5,082 nt of DNA from Actinomycetota bacterium (GTDB lineage Bacteria > Actinomycetota > Actinomycetes > Nanopelagicales > Nanopelagicaceae). Position numbers and translations under genes: made by a program. Shown in pieces: positions 1-5,082 of the stretch (its first letter is position 1; the number at the start of each line of letters is the position of its first letter). The stretch spans positions 1 through 5,082 of the forward strand of contig WLNU01000080.1 in the NCBI GenBank assembly GCA_009699645.1, given 5' to 3'. The notes under the pieces were generated by a model that saw only the letters and a program-made list of their open reading frames with translations, did no database searches and was not told the origin of the DNA.

Positions 1-1053
1 AGTGTGAGCAACTGATGGCTCTTTAACTTGAATTGGTTGGAAGCGGCGCTCAAGGGCTGCATCCTTTTCAACGTGCTTGCGATATTCGTCAAGAGTTGTG
101 GCACCGATTGTCTGTAACTCACCTCGGGCAAGCATTGGCTTGAGGATGCTGGCGGCATCGATTGCGCCTTCGGCTGCACCTGCACCGACAAGGGTATGAA
201 TCTCATCGATAAAGAGAATGATGTCACCGCGAGTTTTGATCTCTTTGAGAACCTTCTTTAAGCGCTCTTCGAAATCTCCACGGTAGCGACTACCGGCAAC
301 GAGTGCACCTAAATCAAGTGAGTACAACTGCTTATCTTTTAGAGTCTCTGGAACATCGTTCTTATAAATCGCTTGTGCTAAACCTTCAACAACTGCAGTC
401 TTACCAACTCCTGGCTCACCGATTAATACTGGGTTGTTCTTTGTGCGACGGGATAAAACCTGCATGACGCGCTCGATCTCATTTTCGCGACCGATTACTG
501 GATCAAGCTTTCCTTCACGGGCGGCCTGTGTGAGGTTGCGACCGAATTGATCTAAAACTAATGATGTTGATGGTGTGCCCTCTGCTGGTCCGCCCTGTAC
601 AACGGCCTCTTTACCTTGGTAACCAGAGAGCAGTTGAATAACTTGCTGGCGTACGCGATTTAAATCTGCGCCAAGCTTTACAAGTACTTGTGCGGCGACG
701 CCTTCGCCTTCGCGAATTAATCCAAGCAAAATATGTTCAGTACCGATGTAGTTATGACCAAGTTGCAAGGCCTCACGCAGTGAGAGTTCGAGAACTTTTT
801 TCGCACGCGGTGTAAATGGAATATGGCCACTTGGTGCCTGTTGGCCCTGTCCGATGATCTCCTCTACTTGTGCGCGAACGCCTTCGAGTGAGATGCCGAG
901 TGATTCAAGTGCCTTTGCTGCAACGCCTTCACCTTCATGAATGAGTCCGAGCAAGATGTGCTCTGTTCCGATGTAGTTGTGATTGAGCATGCGAGCCTCT
1001 TCTTGGGCCAGCACAACAACACGTCGGGCTCGGTCGGTAAAGCGCTCAAACAT
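1..1053 (-). CDS. clpC: ClpC, AAA+ unfoldase of the Clp protease (3' end beyond window)
   Basis: HSP100/ClpC ATPase: unfolds cytoplasmic substrates and feeds them to the ClpP peptidase chamber. Only the first 351 codons are present; the frame is open to position 1, so the rest of D1, the UVR/M domain and the D2 module lie outside. My translation begins [20 protein letters not shown], the standard actinobacterial ClpC start. Two Clp_N repeats follow (about residues 23-53 and 98-128, each with [14 protein letters not shown]), then a linker (about 145-165) and the first AAA+ domain with Walker A GEPGVGKT (212-219), Walker B ILFIDE (about 279-284), sensor 1 TIGATT (315-320) and the arginine-finger region ALERRF (333-338). 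The ATG at 1053-1051 has a good AAGGAG seven bases upstream. No frameshift or missing key residue is seen. It follows the lysS block as in other actinobacteria, but without lsr2 between. Full-length ClpC is usually 810-850 residues. ClpB is a less likely alternative, because its N-terminus and linker differ. Confidence 0.97.
   Translation of the reverse strand, partial: MFERFTDRARRVVVLAQEEARMLNHNYIGTEHILLGLIHEGEGVAAKALESLGISLEGVRAQVEEIIGQGQQAPSGHIPFTPRAKKVLELSLREALQLGHNYIGTEHILLGLIREGEGVAAQVLVKLGADLNRVRQQVIQLLSGYQGKEAVVQGGPAEGTPSTSLVLDQFGRNLTQAAREGKLDPVIGRENEIERVMQVLSRRTKNNPVLIGEPGVGKTAVVEGLAQAIYKNDVPETLKDKQLYSLDLGALVAGSRYRGDFEERLKKVLKEIKTRGDIILFIDEIHTLVGAGAAEGAIDAASILKPMLARGELQTIGATTLDEYRKHVEKDAALERRFQPIQVKEPSVAHT
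670..762 (-). repeat. Second Clp_N repeat within clpC
   Basis: This is one of a pair of intragenic direct repeats with 895-987. At the protein level residues 98-128 match residues 23-53 with an offset of 75; the core [14 protein letters not shown](R/H)EGEGVAA is almost identical. The DNA is more diverged, mostly at third codon positions. This is the normal tandem Clp_N architecture of the family (substrate and adaptor binding), not a mobile or phase-variable repeat. Confidence 0.85.
895..987 (-). repeat. First Clp_N repeat within clpC
   Basis: Partner of the repeat at 670-762. It encodes residues 23-53 of ClpC with the same [14 protein letters not shown] core and ends in [13 protein letters not shown], against [13 protein letters not shown] in the second copy. 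It is the duplicated Clp N-terminal domain. Confidence 0.85.
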
Positions 1054-1060
1054 TGGCGTA

Positions 1061-1066
1061 CTCCTT
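1061..1066 (-). promoter_or_regulatory. Ribosome binding site of clpC
   Basis: The minus strand reads AAGGAG here, seven bases before the ATG at 1053-1051. It is one of the clearest Shine-Dalgarno sequences in the window and fixes the clpC start; most other genes here have weak sites or none. Confidence 0.85.
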
Positions 1067-1147
1067 CTTATTCAATTGATTAAGCCTAATACCTGAGTAG
1101 CCAGGCTCGCGAGGTGGATTGCTCTCGACATTTACAACCCTAGGAGT
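1067..1147 (-). promoter_or_regulatory. Probable clpC promoter/regulatory region
   Basis: The 124-nt spacer between the acetyltransferase and clpC is the only gap in the window large enough for a promoter, and clpC is normally regulated separately from biosynthetic genes. On the minus strand a TAGGCT (TAnnnT-type -10) lies at 1082-1087, but no convincing -35 element sits 16-18 bases upstream. Two short palindromes lie just upstream: CCTG-N6-CAGG (1092-1105) and CTCGCGAG (1106-1113). They could be operator half sites. I could not match a CIRCE, HAIR (HspR) or ClgR box. The assignment rests mainly on position. Confidence 0.4.
1092..1113. repeat. Adjacent short palindromes upstream of clpC
   Basis: CCTG-AGTAGC-CAGG (1092-1105) is directly abutted by the perfect 8-bp palindrome CTCGCGAG (1106-1113). 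They lie about 40-60 bases upstream of the clpC start, where an operator could sit. Palindromes this short can arise by chance, so no binding protein is proposed. Confidence 0.35.
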
Positions 1148-1163
1148 GGGGCTTTTATGCCCC
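1148..1163 (-). terminator. GC hairpin after the acetyltransferase gene (possible terminator)
   Basis: GGGGC (1148-1152) and GCCCC (1159-1163) can pair around a 6-base loop, starting about 14 bases downstream of the acetyltransferase stop. On the minus strand the loop reads ATAAAA and no U-run follows the stem, so it is not a classical intrinsic terminator. Stem-loops without a U-tract are often proposed as actinobacterial terminators, and the position at the end of the operon fits. A five-pair stem is short. Confidence 0.4.
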
Positions 1164-1177
1164 GATTGGCCCTATAT

Positions 1178-1675
1178 CTAGGTGAGAATCTTCAACATTC
1201 TGGTGTTTCCAAGGGTATTTGGCTTGGCAGATTCAAGGTCCAAGAACTCCGCAACACCGGCATCGTATGAACGCAGAAGTTCGGCATAGACATCGGCATC
1301 TACGGGTGTGCCCTCAATCACTTCGAAGCCATGGCGACTGAAGAACTCAATTTGGAAAGTCAGGCAGAATATTTTTTCAACACCGACTTCACGGGCACGT
1401 TCGATAATTGCCTCGAGGATTTGATGACCAATCCCCTGCTTTTGTAAACCTTCTACAACTGCCACTGTTCTGACCTCTGCGAGATCTTCCCACAAAATAT
1501 GTAGCGCACCACAGCCAACCAGAACACCATCTTTTTCGGCAACGATAAACTCCTGAACGCTTTCATAGAGCGTTACCGTCTCTTTTGAAAGCATTTGACC
1601 TGGGGCGGCGTAAGAGTCAACAAGTGTGCGTATTGATTTCACATCTTTAGTCTGAGCAGGACGAATAACCAGCAT
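1178..1675 (-). CDS. argA: GNAT acetyltransferase, ArgA-type amino-acid N-acetyltransferase
   Basis: A 165-residue stand-alone GNAT protein, probably the short actinobacterial N-acetylglutamate synthase that moves acetyl from acetyl-CoA to L-glutamate at the start of arginine synthesis. Visible features: N-terminal LVIRPAQTKDV strand/helix, TLYESVQEFIVAE (35-47), GCGALHILWEDLAEVRTVAV (54-73), acetyl-CoA loop QKQGIG (78-83), FFSRHGFEVIEGTPV (111-125), and a conserved tail RSYDAGVAEFLDLE...KPNTLGNTRMLKIL. From memory it lines up nearly end to end with the mycobacterial Rv2747 family; the amino-acid-kinase-like domain of classical ArgA is absent, as usual for this type. The ATG lies two bases after the lysS TAA with only a weak GAGG upstream, so translation is probably coupled to lysS. 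No other arginine gene is in the window. Substrate is inferred from family; a different acyl acceptor is possible. Confidence 0.85.
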   Translation of the reverse strand: MLVIRPAQTKDVKSIRTLVDSYAAPGQMLSKETVTLYESVQEFIVAEKDGVLVGCGALHILWEDLAEVRTVAVVEGLQKQGIGHQILEAIIERAREVGVEKIFCLTFQIEFFSRHGFEVIEGTPVDADVYAELLRSYDAGVAEFLDLESAKPNTLGNTRMLKILT

Positions 1676-1677
1676 CG

Positions 1678-3183
1678 TTAGTCGGCCTCGGGTTTTACTA
1701 ATGGGAACAAAATAGTTTCACGGATACCAAGACCTGTAAGCGCCATTAATAAACGATCAACGCCCATTCCCATTCCGCCCATTGGTGGCATGCCAAACTC
1801 CATAGCGCGCAAGAAATCCTCATCAACCTGCATTGCCTCTAGATCACCTTTTGCACCCAATGTTGACTGTTCGATTAAACGCTCTCGCTGGATAACTGGA
1901 TCAATTAACTCGGAGTATCCAGTTGCAAGTTCAAAACCATCGATATACAAATCCCACTTTTCAGCAACACCCGGCAGTTCACGATGCGCGCGAACAAGTG
2001 GGGATGTATCAACGGGGTAGCCCATGACGAAAGTAGGTGCAATCAACTGATCTTTTGCTACATGTTCAAAAATCTCTTCAGCTAACTTGCCTGTAATCCA
2101 CTTGGGGTCGATCTTGATACCAAGTTTTATGGCGATAGTTTTTAATTCGGCGATAGGTGTTAAGGCGCTAACGCTCTGACCAACTCCCTCAGAGATAGCG
2201 TCGTATAAGGATATTTCACGCCAGCTTCCACCAAGATCGGCCTGCCGACTATCGTGGTGTGTAACGGTGTGCGAACCAGCAACTGCCATCGCAGCACTTT
2301 GAACAAGGGTGCGGGTTAAATCGGCGATTGATCTCCAATCTCCGTATGCCTGGTAACACTCAATCATGGCAAACTCTGGAGAGTGTGAAGAGTCTGCACC
2401 TTCATTGCGAAAGTTGCGGTTAATCTCAAATACACGTTCGATTCCACCGACTACACAGCGCTTTAAAAAGAGCTCAGGAGCGATGCGCAGGTAGAGATCC
2501 ATGTCGTAGGCGTTGGAGAAAGATTTAAATGGACGTGCAGTTGCACCACCATGCATAACCTGCAACATCGGTGTTTCAACCTCAATAAAATTAGCTTCTG
2601 CAAAAGTATTACGCAATGACGTCATAACGGCTGGCCTCAAGCGTGCATTAGCGCGCGCTTCGGGACGAACGATTAAATCAACGTAGCGCATCCGAACACG
2701 AGTCTCTTCAGACATAGGCTTGTGGTCGTTGGGTAGTGGTCGCAGAGATTTCGAAGCTAACTTCCATGATGCGGCAAGGATTGAAAGTTCACCGCGCTTT
2801 GAAGTAATAATCTCACCGGTAACAGAGACAATGTCACCTAAATCAATATCTGATTTCCAAGCATCAATGGAGGATTGCCCGATTTTATCTAGTGAAAACA
2901 TCGCTTGAAGCTCGGTGCCATCTCCCTCTCGAAGTGTTGCAAAACAAAGCTTTCCAGTATCGCGCTTGAAGATAATGCGGCCCGTGAGGCTTTCAGTAAT
3001 ACCAGTTGCAACATCTATTGCCAGCCCTGCATGTTGTTGACGAACTTCTAGAAGTGATTTTGTACGTGGCACGGATACTGGATATGGCTCAGACCCAGCC
3101 TTAATAAGAGCTGCCCGCTTCTCGCGGCGAATCCGTAACTGCTCAGGCAGATCCTCGTCGATGGCTGGGTTTTCATTACTCAT
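1678..3183 (-). CDS. lysS: Lysyl-tRNA synthetase, class II
   Basis: Charges tRNA-Lys with lysine in the cytoplasm, using ATP. The 501-residue length is normal. An N-terminal helix (EQLRIRREKRAALIKAG, 15-30) leads into the OB-fold anticodon-binding domain (about 65-145), followed by the class II core: motif 1 around EVETPMLQVMHGGATARPF (201-219), motif 2 ERVFEINRNFRNEGADSSHSPEF (249-271), lysine-pocket strand ELATGYSELIDP (418-429), and motif 3 GMGMGVDRLLMAL (470-482). The ADSSHSPEF variant of motif 2 resembles actinobacterial LysRS as I remember it. The ATG at 3183 is preferred: the frame upstream reaches the coaX stop after seven codons with no other ATG. There is no recognisable Shine-Dalgarno in the 21-base gap after coaX, so it may depend on readthrough of ribosomes from coaX. 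All catalytic motifs are intact. Confidence 0.98.
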   Translation of the reverse strand: MSNENPAIDEDLPEQLRIRREKRAALIKAGSEPYPVSVPRTKSLLEVRQQHAGLAIDVATGITESLTGRIIFKRDTGKLCFATLREGDGTELQAMFSLDKIGQSSIDAWKSDIDLGDIVSVTGEIITSKRGELSILAASWKLASKSLRPLPNDHKPMSEETRVRMRYVDLIVRPEARANARLRPAVMTSLRNTFAEANFIEVETPMLQVMHGGATARPFKSFSNAYDMDLYLRIAPELFLKRCVVGGIERVFEINRNFRNEGADSSHSPEFAMIECYQAYGDWRSIADLTRTLVQSAAMAVAGSHTVTHHDSRQADLGGSWREISLYDAISEGVGQSVSALTPIAELKTIAIKLGIKIDPKWITGKLAEEIFEHVAKDQLIAPTFVMGYPVDTSPLVRAHRELPGVAEKWDLYIDGFELATGYSELIDPVIQRERLIEQSTLGAKGDLEAMQVDEDFLRAMEFGMPPMGGMGMGVDRLLMALTGLGIRETILFPLVKPEAD

Positions 3184-3204
3184 AATAAGGTGGAGTCTAC
3201 CGAC

Positions 3205-3969
3205 TTAGGCATTTCGTTCGTGAATTAAACGAAGGCCAATCAGTGTTAAATCTGGTTCGTGATCGGTAATCGTTTCCGAAACTCCGATAATCAACGGCGC
3301 TAATCCGCCAGTGGCAATCACCTTTGGCTTACCCGAATATGACTCGGCCAGTTCAGCGGTGATGCGATCTACTAGGCCATCTACCTGACCGGCAAAGCCA
3401 AAGATTGTGCCTGATTGCAACGCTTCAACAGTATTTTTTCCAATGACATTCTTAGGTCTCACTAATTCGACTTTACGCAACTGTGCTGCGCGCGCAGCAA
3501 GTGCATCAACTGAGATCTCAATACCTGGGGCAAGTGCACCTCCTAAGAACTCTCCCTTAGGAGATACAACATCAAGGTTTGTCGATGTTCCGAAATCTAC
3601 GACAATTGCTGGGCCGCCAAATAACGTATGTGCTGCGAGAGTATTTACGATTCGATCGGCACCAATCTCCTTAGGATTATCAACCAACAGAGGGACACCT
3701 GTCTTGACCCCTGGCTCGATAATCGTTGTGCGGACATCACTAAAATAATCACTGATCATGCTGCGTAATTCGCGCAAGGTTGCTGGCACTGTTGAGCAGA
3801 TTGCTAATCCCGTTACCGTGTAATCCTCAACTAGTGATCGATATTGCAGCCATAGTTCATCGGCCGTACTGCGAGGATCAGTTTTAACTCGCCATGAGCG
3901 AACTAAATCTTCACCATCAAAGACGCCTAAAACAGTATTGGTATTACCTACATCGATTGTTAGTAGCAT
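3205..3969 (-). CDS. coaX: Type III pantothenate kinase
   Basis: Phosphorylates pantothenate to 4'-phosphopantothenate, the first committed step of CoA synthesis; CoaX enzymes need a monovalent cation and are not feedback-inhibited by CoA. The 254 residues show the ASKHA-fold motifs in order: phosphate loop DVGNTN (6-11), NPKEIGADR (98-106) with the likely catalytic Asp105, DFGTSTNLDVVS (125-136), GGALAPGI (143-150), KNTVEALQSGTIFGF (178-192) and ATGGLA (219-224). Length is close to the family norm and no motif is broken. The start overlaps the panC stop as TGATG, implying translational coupling; upstream there is only a weak GAATGGG. In mycobacteria the same gene lies between panD and lysS; here panC precedes it directly. 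The pairing with panC links pantothenate synthesis to its use. Confidence 0.96.
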   Translation of the reverse strand: MLLTIDVGNTNTVLGVFDGEDLVRSWRVKTDPRSTADELWLQYRSLVEDYTVTGLAICSTVPATLRELRSMISDYFSDVRTTIIEPGVKTGVPLLVDNPKEIGADRIVNTLAAHTLFGGPAIVVDFGTSTNLDVVSPKGEFLGGALAPGIEISVDALAARAAQLRKVELVRPKNVIGKNTVEALQSGTIFGFAGQVDGLVDRITAELAESYSGKPKVIATGGLAPLIIGVSETITDHEPDLTLIGLRLIHERNA

Positions 3970-4718
3970 CAGGCACCCATTCTCATATTATCTATTAAGC
4001 GCACACCATCAATCCAGCCCGCGATGATTGCACGCTTATGTTTTGTTGAATCTGTTGCAAGTGAAAAATCCTCTTCATTAACAATGACGGCATAGTCACA
4101 TTCAAAGCCAGCATCAGTTGAAAGAGTTGTATCAATAATCTCTTGAGCAATAGCGACGGTTGGTGCTAAGCGAGCCGCAGCCATTGCACGATAAATAACA
4201 TTTGCACTCATGCGACCGTGCTCACTTAACCGGACATTGCGGGAGGAGAGTGCCAGACCGTCATATTCGCGTACGGTTGGAATACCTACGATCTCTACTG
4301 AGCTTTTCATCGCACGAATAATCTGAAGTTGTTGAAAATCTTTTTCGCCAAAGATTGCAGCCTCCGGCTTAACAATCTCAAATAGGCGATTAACAACAGT
4401 GACAACACCATCAAAGTGTCCTGGGCGAGATGCACCTTCATAGAGATCGGCTATTGATGAGGCTGTTAACTTAGTAATCTCGCCTGGATAAATCTCTTCA
4501 TAATCTGGCATCCAAATCTCTGTGGCACCGGCAAGAGTTGCCAGTTGAATATCGCGCTCGGGGCTACGCGGATACTTCGCAATATCGTCGGGATTTTCAA
4601 ACTGCAACGGATTAATAAAAATACTAACTACAACCTCTTTACTCATGCTGCGCGCACGTTTAATCAACGCTTGGTGGCCCTTATGTAGGGCTCCCATCGT
4701 TGCAACTAATACGCTCAT
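3969..4718 (-). CDS. panC: Pantothenate synthetase (N-terminally short)
   Basis: Joins pantoate and beta-alanine with ATP through a pantoyl-adenylate to give pantothenate. The nucleotidyltransferase fold is clear: ATMGALHKGH with the HxGH signature at H12-H15, VVSIFINPLQF (30-40), KYPRSPERD (48-56), RPGHFDGVVTVV (98-109), GEKDFQQL (124-131), TVREYDGLALSSRN (148-161), and a C-terminal domain ending GVRLIDNMRM. At 249 residues it is shorter than the usual 275-285. The HxGH motif begins at residue 12 instead of about 35-40, and about four residues are missing after QIIR (residue 135). An in-frame TGA at 4736-4734 leaves no room for a longer ATG, GTG or TTG start, so the short N-terminus is real in this sequence. 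GGAG (4723-4726) and AAAGGA (4729-4734) lie upstream as possible Shine-Dalgarno sites. The core active-site motifs are kept, so activity is plausible. Confidence 0.95.
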   Translation of the reverse strand: MSVLVATMGALHKGHQALIKRARSMSKEVVVSIFINPLQFENPDDIAKYPRSPERDIQLATLAGATEIWMPDYEEIYPGEITKLTASSIADLYEGASRPGHFDGVVTVVNRLFEIVKPEAAIFGEKDFQQLQIIRAMKSSVEIVGIPTVREYDGLALSSRNVRLSEHGRMSANVIYRAMAAARLAPTVAIAQEIIDTTLSTDAGFECDYAVIVNEEDFSLATDSTKHKRAIIAGWIDGVRLIDNMRMGA

Positions 4719-4722
4719 ATGG

Positions 4723-4734
4723 CTCCAGTCCTTT
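4723..4734 (-). promoter_or_regulatory. Ribosome binding site of panC
   Basis: The minus strand carries AAAGGA (4729-4734, ten bases from the ATG) and GGAG (4723-4726, four bases from it). Either could pair with 16S rRNA. They support the ATG at 4718-4716, which matters because the predicted protein lacks the usual N-terminal 25 or so residues. Confidence 0.6.
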
Positions 4735-4761
4735 CAGGTACCGGGCGAGGTGTAGCAAAGT

Positions 4762-5082
4762 TTACGCTCTAGATGGCAATTGCGCCAAAAGCTGATCGAT
4801 CCTTCCATGCGTAAGTAGCACTGCATCGGCATCGATTTCATGCCATGGCTCTAAGACGAATCTGCGCTCGTGGGCACGTGGATGCGGGAGCTCTAACTCG
4901 GAACTCGCACTCAAAAGTGCGCCATACTGAATCAGATCTAAATCGATAGTACGTGGCCCCCAGTGTTCGATACGTTCGCGGCCCATGCTTTTTTCAATTC
5001 CTTGTAACAATGAGAGTAAATCCAATGCTGGAAGATCGCTCTCAATAACACAGACTGCATTTACATAATCTGGTTGAACTGG
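4762..5082 (-). CDS. folK: HPPK, 2-amino-4-hydroxy-6-hydroxymethyldihydropteridine pyrophosphokinase (5' end beyond window)
   Basis: Transfers pyrophosphate from ATP to 6-hydroxymethyl-7,8-dihydropterin, the step before dihydropteroate synthase in folate synthesis. The frame is open to position 5082; 106 residues plus stop are visible, and roughly 50 N-terminal residues, including the first strand with the family's GSN motif, lie outside. The fragment begins PVQPDYVNAV, matching the pterin-binding QPDYxNA segment, and contains the signature WGPRTIDLDLI (visible residues 41-51) with the two Mg-binding aspartates, then LPHPRAHERRFVLEPWHEI (about 66-84). A TTG at 5025-5023 could be taken as a start giving 87 residues, but that would drop the conserved QPDYxNA segment, so the gene should be read as partial. 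It ends in TAA 43 bases before panC. Its neighbours upstream in other actinobacteria are folB, folP and folE. Confidence 0.95.
   Translation of the reverse strand, partial: PVQPDYVNAVCVIESDLPALDLLSLLQGIEKSMGRERIEHWGPRTIDLDLIQYGALLSASSELELPHPRAHERRFVLEPWHEIDADAVLLTHGRIDQLLAQLPSRA

Larger units (their letters stand above)
1178..5082 (-). other. Predicted cotranscribed block folK-panC-coaX-lysS-argA
   Basis: Five same-strand genes are separated by 43 nt, a 1-nt overlap, 21 nt and 2 nt, with no hairpin followed by a U-run and no room for a full promoter in most gaps. This implies a single transcript that enters from the right, probably from upstream folate genes, and ends near the hairpin at 1148-1163. 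Internal promoters inside coding sequence cannot be excluded. Confidence 0.65.

Noticed and set aside
670..987. Possible mobile or tandem DNA repeat in clpC
   Set aside because: The repetition follows codons and matches the known double Clp_N architecture; the DNA copies have diverged at synonymous sites.
864..1049. 61-codon minus-strand open frame
   Set aside because: It lies inside the 5' part of clpC in another frame; the clpC frame carries conserved Clp_N repeats and the shadow frame resembles no known protein.
1054..1177. Small gene or RNA gene in the spacer before clpC
   Set aside because: No frame with a plausible start, Shine-Dalgarno and stop is seen, and no tRNA-like cloverleaf or riboswitch core is recognisable in 124 bases.
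1790..2020. 76-codon plus-strand open frame
   Set aside because: Antisense to the C-terminal part of lysS, with a low-complexity serine-rich translation and no family motif.
2720..2908. 62-codon plus-strand open frame
   Set aside because: Antisense to the OB-fold region of lysS; no independent evidence of coding.
3187..3199. Inverted repeat GGTGGAGTCTACC between coaX and lysS as an attenuator
   Set aside because: The stem is only five pairs with an internal mismatch and has no U-run; it is too weak to call.
3407..3748. 113-codon plus-strand open frame
   Set aside because: Antisense to coaX. Its length follows from the coaX codon pattern, and the translation shows no recognisable domain.
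4762..5025. folK as a complete 87-residue gene starting at TTG
   Set aside because: The frame stays open to the window edge and the upstream codons encode the conserved HPPK segment QPDYVNA, so this is an internal codon of a partial gene.

Overview
The window looks like chromosomal core sequence from a low-GC actinobacterium with a compact genome. Every gene lies on the minus strand, so transcription runs from position 5082 towards position 1. In that direction the order is folK (5' end missing), panC, coaX, lysS, an ArgA-type GNAT acetyltransferase, and clpC (3' end missing). From memory, this matches the folate / pantothenate / lysS / clpC block of actinobacteria such as Mycobacterium (folK ... 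panC, panD, coaX, lysS, lsr2, clpC1), but with several members missing. The lysS, coaX and acetyltransferase proteins all resemble actinobacterial forms, while the base composition looks AT-richer than usual for the phylum. Together with very short intergenic gaps, this suggests a streamlined freshwater type such as the Nanopelagicales (acI) group. The taxonomic placement is an inference.

Layout in transcription order: 5082-4762 is the C-terminal two thirds of folK (folate pathway). After a 43-nt gap, 4718-3969 is panC (pantothenate synthetase), whose stop overlaps the coaX start by one base. 3969-3205 is coaX (type III pantothenate kinase, first step of CoA synthesis). After 21 nt, 3183-1678 is lysS (lysyl-tRNA synthetase). 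Two bases after its stop, 1675-1178 encodes a stand-alone N-acetylglutamate-synthase-type acetyltransferase. A 124-nt spacer (1054-1177) with a GC hairpin and several small palindromes separates this block from clpC (1053-1), which is read through both Clp_N repeats and most of the first AAA+ module. The spacer is the only gap big enough for a terminator and promoter, so clpC probably has its own promoter and folK-panC-coaX-lysS-argA are probably cotranscribed.

The genes are housekeeping: panC and coaX are consecutive users and makers of pantothenate on the way to CoA, folK belongs to the folate cluster that normally sits beside them, lysS serves translation, and clpC is the regulatory ATPase of the Clp protease. 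I found no mobile element, CRISPR array, RNA gene or defence/toxin system and no convincing undescribed system. The points worth a second look are the genes absent from the expected order (lsr2, panD and a Rossmann-fold gene), an N-terminally short PanC with a further internal deletion, and the acetyltransferase occupying the usual lsr2 position.
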